Below, one piece after another: positions 43,090-51,979 of a stretch of DNA of 64,000 nucleotides. The notes beneath the pieces are model-generated. The model saw only the letters and a list, made by a program, of their open reading frames with translations, ran no database searches and was not told where the DNA came from. Made by a program: the position numbers and the translations under genes. The DNA is from Pseudoalteromonas amylolytica. Lineage in GTDB: Bacteria; Pseudomonadota; Gammaproteobacteria; Enterobacterales; Alteromonadaceae. The first letter of the stretch is position 1. Each line of letters starts with the position of its first letter. The DNA lies in assembly GCF_001854605.1 (NCBI RefSeq), contig NZ_MKJU01000006.1, positions 389,641 to 453,640 on the forward strand. Reading direction: 5' to 3'.

Positions 43090-44110
43090 TTTTGTTTGTC
43101 CTTTTGAGTGTACGTACAGTGATGTGCTGTATATCACAGGCATTGTGTTGGCAGGCAAGACGAAACCCTTGTTCAAGCTTACTTTGAGATAACCGTGTTT
43201 GGTCGGCTTGCGTGACTTTTACGGGCTGGTTTGTTTGTATTCTACACATGCCGCAGGTGCCACCGCCGCCACAGTTTGATGGGAGCATTATGCCTTGTTG
43301 CGCTAAGCTATCAAACAGTGTGCTGTGTTTATCAAGTGCGAGTACATGGGTGTGTTGCGTGTTACTAACATGCACCGTGACATTTTGAGTTTTGTGTTGG
43401 TGTGTAAAGCTCAATTGACCCGCTCGATAGCGCTCACTCAGCCAAGCTAACCCTGTAATAGTTAAAGCCAAAGTGAGCAGAGCAAAGGTGATGGTCAACC
43501 AATGATTGAACCCCCCTGTGCCGAGATAATCCATAAAATGCAGTTTAAACATTAAATCACGTACTCTTCGCTCGTCATTAATATGCGCAACGACAGCGCC
43601 AGATGTAGGCTCTATGTATACATGGGTATGCAATTCATCTTGCAGTTTAACCTGCCACAGTGGATTTTTTTGTTTTGGTAATTCATCCATAGGCGGCGCG
43701 AGTAAATCGGCGCTAATAATATTAACAGGCCCGTTATAAGACTTTAAGGCGATGGTGCGAGCCAAGGACTCATTGAGCGTAAATGGTGCCCCCGTGCTGG
43801 CATCGAACAACTTAATATTGTGTGCTTGGTAGCTATGTGCGCCGCGCTCAATCGTCACTTGGTAATATGGCTTACCAAACAGCCACAATAAGCCAATGTG
43901 TTTGGCATTTTGGACCGCCAGTTGTGTGACTGGTATGAGGCGCTCGGGAGCAATAATTCCCTGATGGTTAATGCTCTGTAAGTTGCTATTGCCTGACGCT
44001 TTTCTATGGTCCATCAAGTTAAAATACAGGCCTGTGACAAGCCAAATAAGGAGCTGTATGCCGACCAGCAGCGATAGCCATTTGTGTAGTGATTTGTTCC
44101 ATTGTGGCAT
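43079..44110 (-). CDS. PepSY-TM protein fused to a C-terminal 2Fe-2S ferredoxin domain
   Basis: 343 aa. An N-terminal membrane helix (WLSLLVGIQLLIWLVTGLYF), a periplasmic PepSY-like region (about 40-185), and a second helix (WLTITFALLTLALTITGLAW). Then comes a plant-type ferredoxin domain (about 245-335) with SNCGGGGTCGMCRIQ and a final RLACQH, the C-x5-C-x2-C...C pattern of a 2Fe-2S cluster. The domain would face the cytoplasm and could pass electrons across the membrane, perhaps to a metal ion or flavin. PepSY-TM reductase-like proteins occur in iron-uptake systems; finding one at the end of a Cu/Ag RND operon is unusual. The start overlaps the preceding stop by one base. Confidence 0.85.
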   Translation of the reverse strand: MPQWNKSLHKWLSLLVGIQLLIWLVTGLYFNLMDHRKASGNSNLQSINHQGIIAPERLIPVTQLAVQNAKHIGLLWLFGKPYYQVTIERGAHSYQAHNIKLFDASTGAPFTLNESLARTIALKSYNGPVNIISADLLAPPMDELPKQKNPLWQVKLQDELHTHVYIEPTSGAVVAHINDERRVRDLMFKLHFMDYLGTGGFNHWLTITFALLTLALTITGLAWLSERYRAGQLSFTHQHKTQNVTVHVSNTQHTHVLALDKHSTLFDSLAQQGIMLPSNCGGGGTCGMCRIQTNQPVKVTQADQTRLSQSKLEQGFRLACQHNACDIQHITVRTLKRTNKNAS

Positions 44111-44817
44111 TAGCTTGCTCCTTGGCTTGTTTTAAAAACACGCTGGTAAGTTAAAAGCAAACCTAAGGTGGCTGCCAGCGAACCAAGCAATGCAATCATC
44201 AGTAGCAGCCAGTTTGCGACGTTTTCACCATCGTCATAATCCATAATATGAAAGCGCCACATCCAATCAAATAATCGCCAAAAGTGGTGGCGTGTTGTCA
44301 CTAACTCCCCACTGTATTGGTTGATATAAAAAGTATCGGCAAATGGATTTGAGAAGGTCACTTGCCAAACGGGCAAGTGACGAGCAGAAAGCTCACTGGG
44401 GACTTGCTCTGGCTTACTCAACAACTGTATGGATTGAATATCATGCGTACCGGTATAGCGATGTTTAGCAATTCGTTTTGCCATATTTTCATCGATGTTG
44501 CCTAGCGGCTCTCCCGTACTTGCATCCAATATGAGTTTGCCCGATTGGCTCTCGTCAATGCGATAAACTTGCTTGTCTAACAATCTACCCAATTGAATAT
44601 TTTGCGCCTGAGGATACTCACTGAGCAAATCGCTCAGTGAGTAGGTGACCTTATCAAGCTCAAGCGTGTTTAAGGGCTGCTGCTTTAGTGGCTCGCCGTG
44701 AATAAAATGAATATCCATGCTGACCATATACAGCCCAGTGATAGACCACACTAAAAACTGTATACCGATAAAGGTCATCAGCCATTTGTGCGCCTTTCTA
44801 AGCTTGGTTGTTATCAT
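44110..44817 (-). CDS. PepSY-TM domain membrane protein
   Basis: 235 aa. Same design as the next gene without ferredoxin: helix WLMTFIGIQFLVWSITGLYM, periplasmic PepSY repeats (about 40-180; KRIAKHRYTGTHDIQSIQLL, VWQVTFSNPFADTFYINQYS), and a second helix NWLLLMIALLGSLAATLGLL. It overlaps the end of cusA by 20 nt, and its paralogue follows with a 1-nt overlap, so the two likely form a complex. Role unknown; a partner in electron transfer or metal handling at the inner membrane is plausible. Confidence 0.85.
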   Translation of the reverse strand: MITTKLRKAHKWLMTFIGIQFLVWSITGLYMVSMDIHFIHGEPLKQQPLNTLELDKVTYSLSDLLSEYPQAQNIQLGRLLDKQVYRIDESQSGKLILDASTGEPLGNIDENMAKRIAKHRYTGTHDIQSIQLLSKPEQVPSELSARHLPVWQVTFSNPFADTFYINQYSGELVTTRHHFWRLFDWMWRFHIMDYDDGENVANWLLLMIALLGSLAATLGLLLTYQRVFKTSQGAS

Positions 44818-47800
44818 GACTAATCCCTTTGTTAAATTGGCTCACCGCTTGGGCTTTAACCAAACTATAGATAGCAGGAAGTACTATCAGGGTTAACAAT
44901 ACGGCGCTGCTCATGCCGCCAACCATAGGTGCGGCAATTCGGCTCATCACCTCAGAGCCTGTACCTGTGCCGTACAAAATAGGGAGCAGGCCGATAATGA
45001 TGGTCGCAACCGTCATCATCACAGGACGAACCCGTAAGCCCGCACCGTGAAGCAGTGCCTCGCGGTACATTTCAGCGCTGATTGGCTTGCCTGTTTGCTG
45101 GGCGTTTTCTTTGAGCTCATTGAGTGCTTGGTTTAAATATACCAGCATGATCACGCCAATTTCTACGGCCACCCCAGCCAGCGCAATAAAGCCGACGCCA
45201 ACCGCCACCGAGAAGTTAAATCCTTCTAGATACATCAGCCACAAGCCACCGTTCATCGCCATTGGTAAGGTGACGATGATAATTGCCACTTCACGAAATG
45301 CCCTGAAATTGAGGTAAAGTAAAATCACGATGATGGCCAAAGTCAGTGGCAGTACATAACTAAGCTTGGCTTTTGCACGCTCCATATATTCGTACTGCCC
45401 AGCCCAAGTGATTGAGTAACCTACGGGTAAATCAAGGTTGTCTGCCAAATACTGTTTGGCGTTTGCCACATAGCTGCCAACATCCACGCCATCAATGTCA
45501 ATAAATGTCCAGCCATTGATGCGGGCGTTTTCGCTTTTAATGCCTGGCGGGCCATTTTCAATGTAAACGTGTGCTACATCGCCTAGGGCAATACGCTCTC
45601 CTGATGGAGTAACCACAGGCAAACGAGCCAGCTGCTCTGGTGAGTCGCGATAATCTTGTGGGTAACGCAGATTAACAGGGTAGCGCTCTTGGCCCTCAAC
45701 GGTTTGAGTGACGTTCATTCCCCCAATTGCGGTGGCCACAACTTGCTGAACATCGGCGATATTCAAGCCAAAACGGCTGGCTTTTTGGCGTGAAATATCC
45801 ACCTTAATGTATCGACCGCCAGCCACGCGCTCAGAGTAGACCGACGCGGTGCCTTCAACATTGGGCAGTAGGCGTTCAATTTGCTGACCAATCTGTTGGA
45901 TAACATCTAGATCAGCGCCTGCGACTTTAATCCCTACAGGGGTTTTAATGCCGGTTGCTAACATATCTATGCGAGTTTTTATTGGCATTACCCAAGCATT
46001 GGTTAGCCCCGGAAACTTCACCAGATTATCAAACTCGGCCTTGAGACTATCGGTAGTCACGCCTTCACGCCATTGTGACTTAGGTTTTAACTGAATGAAG
46101 GTTTCAATCATGGTTAAAGGCGCGGGGTCGGTTGCGGTCTCGGCGCGGCCTACTTTACCAAATACATTCTCCACCTCTGGCACGGTGCGAATGAGTTTGT
46201 CAGTTTGCTGCAGCAACTCACGCGCTTTACCAATAGAAATACCAGGATATGTGGTAGGCATATACATGAGGTCTCCCTCATCGAGCGGCGGGATAAACTC
46301 ACTGCCTATCTTGTCGATGGGATAAAAGCCAACTGCGGTGATTGCGATGGCTAACATGATGGTTATTTTTGGAAACTTCATTACTTGTTTCAGCACAGGC
46401 ATATACAGCGCTATAAGCATACGATTCAGAGGGTTCTTTTTCTCTGAGATCACTTTGCCGCGAATAAAGTAGCCCATTAAAACTGGCACTAAGGTAATGG
46501 CAAGTCCCGCTGAGGCAGCCATGGCATAGGTTTTGGTGTAAGCCAGAGGCGCGAACATACGGCCTTCTTGCGCTTCTAAAATAAACACCGGCAAGAATGA
46601 TACCGTGATGATCAGCAAACTAAAGAACAGTGCAGGGCCTACCTCTGAGGCCGACTTGGCAACAATCTGCCAGCGATTGTCATCGGTAAGTGGCGTTTTT
46701 TCCATGTGCTTATGCATGTTTTCAATCATGACAATGGCACCATCGGTCATGGCTCCGATGGCAATCGCAATCCCGCCAAGCGACATGATATTGGCGTTAA
46801 TGCCTTGCATGTACATGATGATAAACGATACCAAAATGCCCAGCGGTAAAGTGATCACCGCAACAATCGAAGAGCGTAAATGGAATAAAAACACCACACA
46901 CACCAGCGCGACCACGGCCAACTCTTCAAGCAGCTTGCTCCATAGGTTATCTACCGCGTTTTCAATTAATCTGGAGCGGTCGTACACCGTAATGACTTCC
47001 ACCCCTTCAGGCAGCGAGTTTTTCAAAGCGGCGAGTTTTTCTTTCACGCCATTGATAGTTTTCTGCGCATTCTCACCAAAGCGCATCACCACAACGCCAC
47101 CGACTACTTCGCCTTCACCATTTAGCTCCGCAATGCCACGGCGCATTTGTGGACCAAGGTTAACCGTGGCCACATCGCCCACTCTAAGGGGCGTGCCTTG
47201 TTCATTGATCCCAAGGGGGATTTTTTCGATGTCGCTAACCGACTGAATATAGCCTGTTGCCGTGACCATGTATTCGGCCTCAGCCATTTCAACCACAGAC
47301 GCGCCCGTTTCCTGATTACCTCGCTTGAGTGCTGTTTGAATATGGTTGAGCGGAATGTTGTAAGCACGCAATTTATCTGGGTCAACCTGCACTTGGTATT
47401 GTTTGATCATTCCACCTACAGCTGCCACCTCTGATACACCAGGAACGGTTTGCAGTTCGTATTTTAAGAACCAATCTTGAATACTTCTGAGCTGGCTTAA
47501 GTCGTGTTTTCCTGTTTTATCCGCCAATGCGTAGATATACACCCAGCCCACACCGGTGGCATCAGGACCAAGTTGCGGCTTGGCGCTCTCAGGGAGACTG
47601 GCGGATACTTGACTCAAGTACTCCAGCACGCGACTTCTTGCCCAGTATAAATCGGTGTCATCATCAAAAATGATATACACGTAGGAATCACCAAAAAATG
47701 AATATCCTCGCACGGTTTGCGCGCCAGGCACCGAAAGCATGGCTGTAGTCAACGGAAAAGTTACCTGATCTTGCACCACCTGCGGGGCTTGGCCTGGATA

Positions 47801-47956
47801 ACTGGTTTTGATGATTACCTGTACATCGGATAAATCCGGAATAGCATCAACGGGGGTATTTTTTAGTGAAAACACCCCAGCAAACGCGATGATTAGCGTG
47901 CTCAGCAGCACAAAAAAGCGATTGCCGACAGACCATCGAATGATAGCTTCAATCAT
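44798..47956 (-). CDS. cusA: CusA-type heavy-metal RND efflux pump
   Basis: 1052 aa. N-terminal MIEAIIRWSVGNRFFVLLST with the HME-RND start, TPVDAIPDLSDVQVIIKTSY and PGQAPQVVQDQVTFPLTTAM, all hallmarks of CusA/CzcA pumps. The usual 12 membrane helices and two large periplasmic loops are present, and GGIAIAIGAMTDGAIVMIEN in helix 4 carries the proton-relay acidic residue. The Cu/Ag branch (CusA/SilA) rather than Zn/Co/Cd is favoured by close wording to CusA and by the CusF-type domains on the adaptor. It pumps monovalent copper and silver out using the proton gradient, with the adaptor and outer-membrane factor encoded just upstream. Confidence 0.95.
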   Translation of the reverse strand: MIEAIIRWSVGNRFFVLLSTLIIAFAGVFSLKNTPVDAIPDLSDVQVIIKTSYPGQAPQVVQDQVTFPLTTAMLSVPGAQTVRGYSFFGDSYVYIIFDDDTDLYWARSRVLEYLSQVSASLPESAKPQLGPDATGVGWVYIYALADKTGKHDLSQLRSIQDWFLKYELQTVPGVSEVAAVGGMIKQYQVQVDPDKLRAYNIPLNHIQTALKRGNQETGASVVEMAEAEYMVTATGYIQSVSDIEKIPLGINEQGTPLRVGDVATVNLGPQMRRGIAELNGEGEVVGGVVVMRFGENAQKTINGVKEKLAALKNSLPEGVEVITVYDRSRLIENAVDNLWSKLLEELAVVALVCVVFLFHLRSSIVAVITLPLGILVSFIIMYMQGINANIMSLGGIAIAIGAMTDGAIVMIENMHKHMEKTPLTDDNRWQIVAKSASEVGPALFFSLLIITVSFLPVFILEAQEGRMFAPLAYTKTYAMAASAGLAITLVPVLMGYFIRGKVISEKKNPLNRMLIALYMPVLKQVMKFPKITIMLAIAITAVGFYPIDKIGSEFIPPLDEGDLMYMPTTYPGISIGKARELLQQTDKLIRTVPEVENVFGKVGRAETATDPAPLTMIETFIQLKPKSQWREGVTTDSLKAEFDNLVKFPGLTNAWVMPIKTRIDMLATGIKTPVGIKVAGADLDVIQQIGQQIERLLPNVEGTASVYSERVAGGRYIKVDISRQKASRFGLNIADVQQVVATAIGGMNVTQTVEGQERYPVNLRYPQDYRDSPEQLARLPVVTPSGERIALGDVAHVYIENGPPGIKSENARINGWTFIDIDGVDVGSYVANAKQYLADNLDLPVGYSITWAGQYEYMERAKAKLSYVLPLTLAIIVILLYLNFRAFREVAIIIVTLPMAMNGGLWLMYLEGFNFSVAVGVGFIALAGVAVEIGVIMLVYLNQALNELKENAQQTGKPISAEMYREALLHGAGLRVRPVMMTVATIIIGLLPILYGTGTGSEVMSRIAAPMVGGMSSAVLLTLIVLPAIYSLVKAQAVSQFNKGISHDNNQA

Positions 47957-47967
47957 ATTTGTGCTCC

Positions 47968-49710
47968 TTAATTGTGATTCATATGCATACTGTGGTCATC
48001 ATCACTCATAGCGGCTTTTGGCTTGAGTTCTATCACCACAAAATCATCTCTAACCTCAAAGGTAAAGGTGATTTCATCACCGACTTTTACCTCATCAAGA
48101 CTCACATTCTCAGCGACCAAAAAGTCCATGGTTGCGGCGGGGCGGTTCCATTTTTCAATGGCATCGCGGCTGATATTCACAATACGGGTATTTACATCAA
48201 TCGCGTTGATTAGACCGTTCACGGTTGCGCTACTCACTTGTGGCTCAGCAGAACCTTGCGACATAATATGAATACCGGTTAATTCATAACCGCCACCGTC
48301 TGTTTTGCTCACTTCAAAGTGGAGTGTTTGCCCGGCATTTAAGGCATCAATATCGACCTTTTCAGCGACCATAAAGTCCATAGTCATAGTTGGCCAATCC
48401 CATGCTTCCACTGGGTCGTGAGTAATATTGACCATGCGGTGGTCAGCCATCACATCATTTACCTCGCCTTGAATCCAAACAGAAGTAGGCTCAGGGTCAT
48501 GGGTCATGCGTTTAAAGTCAGAGTTTTTGCTGGACTCCGAATCTATCAAGAATTGTGCAGAGGTAACCACTTTGTCCTCTTCATTAAGACCCTGTAAAAT
48601 TTCGATTTTATCTTTTGTGATCCGTCCTACCGTCACCTCAATGGATTTAAATTGCCCGTCACCTAAGGCGAGTACCACGCGGTCTTGCTTGCCGGTTCTG
48701 ATCACCGCTTCTTTAGGCACTAAAATAACAGGCTCATCAAGGTTGGTATGAATAGCCACTTGCGCAAACATGTTGGGTTTGAGCTCAAAGTTTGGGTTAT
48801 CGAACTTAAGCCTAACGCGTAACGTACGGGTTTTGCTGTTTAGCGCTGGGTAAATGTAGTCTACCGTGCCGTTCCATTGTTTGCCTGGCAGATAATCAAG
48901 CGTCATAGAAACGGGTTGACCTTGTGAAATCAAAGACGTATCACGCTCGAAGACCTCGGCTTCGACCCATACTTGATTGAGCTGAGCAATACTCATTAAA
49001 GTTGTACCGGGTTTGACATAAAACCCTTCGCGAATTTTTAATCCGTCAATGACACCAGATTGTGGCGAGTAAAAAGTGATGGTTTGCTGTACTTTCTGGT
49101 TTTTTTCCAATGCATTGATAAATTGCTCAGACAACTGTAGCGCCTTTAAGCGGTCCTTAGCTGCGCTGATCAAAGAGCCATTGTTGCGCTTTAGCGCGAG
49201 CAGTAACTCTTCTTGCGCATTTACCAGCTGTGGTGAATACAGGGTGTACAAGGGTTGCCCTTTTTCCACAGGGTTCCCTGCCGCTTTGACATAAAGCTTT
49301 TCTATCCAGCCATCAACACGCGGGTGAATATGAATGAGCTTGTCTTCATCGTACTGTACGTAACCCACCGTTGAAATGGCTGTATGCATGGGGGCATATT
49401 CTACAGGGGCGGTTCTCACTCCGAGGTTATTGACCACATGTGGTGCAATTTTGACGCTACCTGGGCCTGCATCATTTGCGCCATCGTCTTCGGCATAAAC
49501 AGGAATCAGATCCATGCCCATAGGAGATTTGCCCGGCTTATCACGACGATAATTCGCGTCCATTGGGGCGACCCAATACAAAGGTTTTTTCTGCTCAGGC
49601 TCACTACTGTGTGCTTGTTCGTTGTGCTGCGTTGGTATCAGGCTCATGGCCGCGGTGCCAAGTGCGATGCCGACAATGAGTGCGATGATAGTTTTTTGAT
49701 TTGAAGACAT
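47968..49710 (-). CDS. cusB: CusB-type periplasmic adaptor fused to two tandem CusF-like domains
   Basis: 580 aa. Membrane anchor/signal (IALIVGIALGTAAMSLIP), then a heavy-metal-binding start (YWVAPMDANYRRDKPGKSPM GMD type, about 43-71), and a membrane-fusion-protein body with lipoyl and alpha-hairpin pieces (about 95-400). After about residue 405 there are two copies of the CusF fold. Copy 1 (about 408-475) keeps the metal residues: VNITHDPVEAWDWPTMTMDF (His, Trp, Met, Met). Copy 2 (about 492-562) reads VNISRDAIEKWNRPAATMDF and has lost His, Trp and one Met. The very end is His/Met-rich (DDDHSMHMNHN). This merges pump adaptor and copper chaperone in one chain. It is 1 nt overlapped with the OMF gene and 11 nt before cusA. 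Confidence 0.93.
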   Translation of the reverse strand: MSSNQKTIIALIVGIALGTAAMSLIPTQHNEQAHSSEPEQKKPLYWVAPMDANYRRDKPGKSPMGMDLIPVYAEDDGANDAGPGSVKIAPHVVNNLGVRTAPVEYAPMHTAISTVGYVQYDEDKLIHIHPRVDGWIEKLYVKAAGNPVEKGQPLYTLYSPQLVNAQEELLLALKRNNGSLISAAKDRLKALQLSEQFINALEKNQKVQQTITFYSPQSGVIDGLKIREGFYVKPGTTLMSIAQLNQVWVEAEVFERDTSLISQGQPVSMTLDYLPGKQWNGTVDYIYPALNSKTRTLRVRLKFDNPNFELKPNMFAQVAIHTNLDEPVILVPKEAVIRTGKQDRVVLALGDGQFKSIEVTVGRITKDKIEILQGLNEEDKVVTSAQFLIDSESSKNSDFKRMTHDPEPTSVWIQGEVNDVMADHRMVNITHDPVEAWDWPTMTMDFMVAEKVDIDALNAGQTLHFEVSKTDGGGYELTGIHIMSQGSAEPQVSSATVNGLINAIDVNTRIVNISRDAIEKWNRPAATMDFLVAENVSLDEVKVGDEITFTFEVRDDFVVIELKPKAAMSDDDHSMHMNHN

Positions 49711-51203
49711 TAGTTTGCTCCCAAAGCGTGAGGCTGCTCAGCAGGTTGAGTCGCTTGTGTAAGTAAATAGTTGATACGAGTGACGGATTTCAGCGCATCC
49801 ACATCAATTTTCAATGCCGCGATACGCGCGTTGAGTTCAGCTATGCGCGCTCGAACCACTTCGGCAAAATCTCCATCATCATTTGTATAGGCAGTCAGGG
49901 CTGCTTCAGCTTGGTAGTGCGCCTGCTTTAACAGTTGTGTGGCGTACAAGGTTTGTCTATCTGAGAGCCGATTGAGCTGCTTCAGCTCTTTTTCGACGGC
50001 GCTAAGCATTTGCTTGACCATCAACAGCTTGTCAGTCTTTACCGCTTCAGACTCAGCAACCGCGGCGGCAACTTGTTTATCTTGTTTGTTCTTTGTGAAC
50101 AGCGGCAAATCAAAGGTGACACCCACAGAGAATAGATCGGCACGACTCATGCCAGAGGGCATATCATCCCGATACCCATAGCTTGCATTAACTCCCCATT
50201 GGGGCTGGTACAGCTGCTTGTTTAGAGCGATGGTTTGCTCAGACACTTGCTGTTTAACATCAATAGCGCGATTGACTGGGTGGTTGAGCAATAATTTGGC
50301 CAGTTCGTTTCGAACGTAGTGCTCGGGTTTTAGTAACGCTGCATAGGCCAGCTCAAGGTGAGGCAAATTGTCAGACACAGTAAAAGCGGTGCGCTGCTTA
50401 TCAAAGTCATAGGCTACATCGAGCGCCGTTGCGTCATAAATATGTAGCCACTCGTTTAGCTGCGCCAGCGCCGTTTCGAGTTTTTGTTGCTCCACTGTGA
50501 GTCTATCTTCGAGTTGAATGAGCTCCAGCTGAGCGCGTACAACATCCTGTTGTCTGGTTTTACCGACCACGCTGGAATAACCAGCCTTGGCAACTTCAGC
50601 TATTTGCTCGAATAAAACACGGTCCTGTTTAATTAAAGCAATGGTTTTTTGCGCGAGGTACGCGTCTAACCAAAGTTGCGTAATATTGCTTTGTAGTTTG
50701 GCTTTCCTATCTTGCCTTTGCAGTGGAAACTGCGTTGCCGAGAGCTTAAGCTGCTTGCTTTTAATTGCCAAGCTGTCACCACGGCCAAACATTTGCGATA
50801 CGCCGACTTTAAATTGGGTCATGCCTTCTTGGGATAAATTCCAGCCATCGGTTGGCAAATTCATCATACCCACCGACACTTTTGGGTCGGGTAAGGTATT
50901 GGCGGCGATACTGGCATGTTCCACAGCTTGTTGTTTGAGATGATTGCCATGTAACCATGGGTCATTTTGTTGAGCGAGTGTAATGGCCTGTTCAAGAGAA
51001 AGTGCATTCTGCTGAGTGGTTGCCCCAACGGAGGTTGCCCCAACGGAGGTTGCCCCAACGGAGGTTGTCCCAACGGAGGTTGTCCCAACGGAGGTTGTCC
51101 CAACGGAGGTTGTCCCAACGGTAGTTGCCCCAACGGAGGTTGCTTGAACGCTCACGGGCAGCGCTAAAGCCATCAATACAATGGTAAAATAATTGTGTTT
51201 CAT
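49710..51203 (-). CDS. cusC: CusC-like outer-membrane efflux factor with N-terminal pentapeptide repeat tract
   Basis: 497 aa. Signal peptide ([21 protein letters not shown]), then eight copies of a five-residue unit ([10 protein letters not shown]), then a TolC-family outer-membrane efflux domain with two OEP repeats ([60 protein letters not shown]). It forms the outer-membrane duct for the CusAB pump. No lipobox is seen. The repeat tract comes from a 15-bp tandem array (51019-51138) placed after the signal cleavage site, so unit-number changes would keep the frame and only lengthen a flexible linker. Confidence 0.9.
   Translation of the reverse strand: MKHNYFTIVLMALALPVSVQATSVGATTVGTTSVGTTSVGTTSVGTTSVGATSVGATSVGATTQQNALSLEQAITLAQQNDPWLHGNHLKQQAVEHASIAANTLPDPKVSVGMMNLPTDGWNLSQEGMTQFKVGVSQMFGRGDSLAIKSKQLKLSATQFPLQRQDRKAKLQSNITQLWLDAYLAQKTIALIKQDRVLFEQIAEVAKAGYSSVVGKTRQQDVVRAQLELIQLEDRLTVEQQKLETALAQLNEWLHIYDATALDVAYDFDKQRTAFTVSDNLPHLELAYAALLKPEHYVRNELAKLLLNHPVNRAIDVKQQVSEQTIALNKQLYQPQWGVNASYGYRDDMPSGMSRADLFSVGVTFDLPLFTKNKQDKQVAAAVAESEAVKTDKLLMVKQMLSAVEKELKQLNRLSDRQTLYATQLLKQAHYQAEAALTAYTNDDGDFAEVVRARIAELNARIAALKIDVDALKSVTRINYLLTQATQPAEQPHALGAN
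51019..51138. repeat. 15-bp coding minisatellite, 8 units
   Basis: Unit on the plus strand GTTGCCCCAACGGAG, with variants GTTGTCCCAACGGAG and one ending GTA; eight consecutive units and a diverged ninth. It encodes (A/T)T(S/T)VG repeats near the N-terminus of the outer-membrane factor. Near identity of units suggests recent expansion. Confidence 0.95.
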
Positions 51204-51309
51204 AGTGTGTCCCCAGATCTAACTGGACGGTAATATGCGTAATATAAACGCTGTAATTATTAGGTAAATATATGCCGTGCGTGCGAATTTTGGGCGCACT
51301 TACCCCATA

Positions 51310-51675
51310 TTAGGCAAAAATCGGTGGACGATAGAGAGAGCTGGTAATGGCGTGAGGTGTCTCAGGAAGCGCATGATTGATTGCTTCAGACCAATAAACC
51401 GCTGGGGTTGTTAGCAATGAGGTGTTTAGGTAATGAATTGACGTACAGGCGCTGGCAGGGCAGGTGCAATCGGTATCGCAGCAATCCGCTGCGCTGGACA
51501 TATTACTGTGGTCCATGTTGCTGGCCATCATGTCTGCGCTGTTAACCATAGTCATCATTGAGCGATGGTTATCTAATGACATATCACATGGCATAGCAGC
51601 ATACGCCAAGGCTTGCCCAGTGAAGGCAATCAGCATTGTGAGCGTAACTAAGATGCTTGAAAGTGATTTGAACAT
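51310..51675 (-). CDS. Exported Met/Cys/His-rich copper-binding-type protein (CopL-like)
   Basis: 121 aa. Signal peptide (LSSILVTLTMLIAFTGQALA), then AAMPCDMSLDNHRSMMTMVN, ADMMASNMDHSNMSS and a cysteine cluster CCDTDCTCPASAC. About a dozen Met, seven Cys and several His in a short exported chain point to Cu(I)/Ag(I) binding. It is the first gene upstream of the Cus pump operon, 106 bp before the OMF gene. Similar small proteins lead copper operons in other proteobacteria and can act as metal buffer or as a leader peptide with regulatory effect. Confidence 0.75.
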   Translation of the reverse strand: MFKSLSSILVTLTMLIAFTGQALAYAAMPCDMSLDNHRSMMTMVNSADMMASNMDHSNMSSAADCCDTDCTCPASACTSIHYLNTSLLTTPAVYWSEAINHALPETPHAITSSLYRPPIFA

Positions 51676-51979
51676 AACAAAACCAATAGATGAACTATCG
51701 CAAATGCTACGACAATTTTATTGCCAAGTAAACATAGGGCTACCCAAGTATCAAAATACGCACGCTGATAACGGTATTCAATTTGTGATTTTCATGAAAT
51801 AAAAATGCCACGTAGCGTGAATAAAATTCACTCACTTGTTTTACGACAAGCTATTTTTACACAGCCAAGCCGTGCTGGGCGCTGGCGACATGTTCAAGGT
51901 GTTTATTGTTGAAATTCGACCAATGATAATCGGGACAATTCCCATTTTTGCCACAAAAATGTCATAAAACCTTGCTAAT
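51676..51979. promoter_or_regulatory. Divergent region between copper operon and EAL-GGDEF gene
   Basis: 304 bp. It must drive the copper operon on the minus strand. I did not find a clear CueR (MerR-type, 19-bp spacer) or CopR box; GTGAATAAAATTCAC at about 51818-51832 is a short palindrome of unknown meaning. Confidence 0.35.

Noticed and set aside
46605..47246. 213-codon plus-strand frame across cusA
   Set aside because: It is the antisense shadow of a certain gene, with Ser/Thr/Pro-rich non-protein-like composition.
51019..51138. Possible CRISPR array
   Set aside because: Units are directly adjacent without spacers and lie in a coding region; this is a tandem repeat.
50864..51167. Frames with GCPNG- or GQPPL-type repeats over the 15-bp array
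   Set aside because: They are other-frame readings of the minisatellite; the outer-membrane factor frame has signal peptide and family domain.
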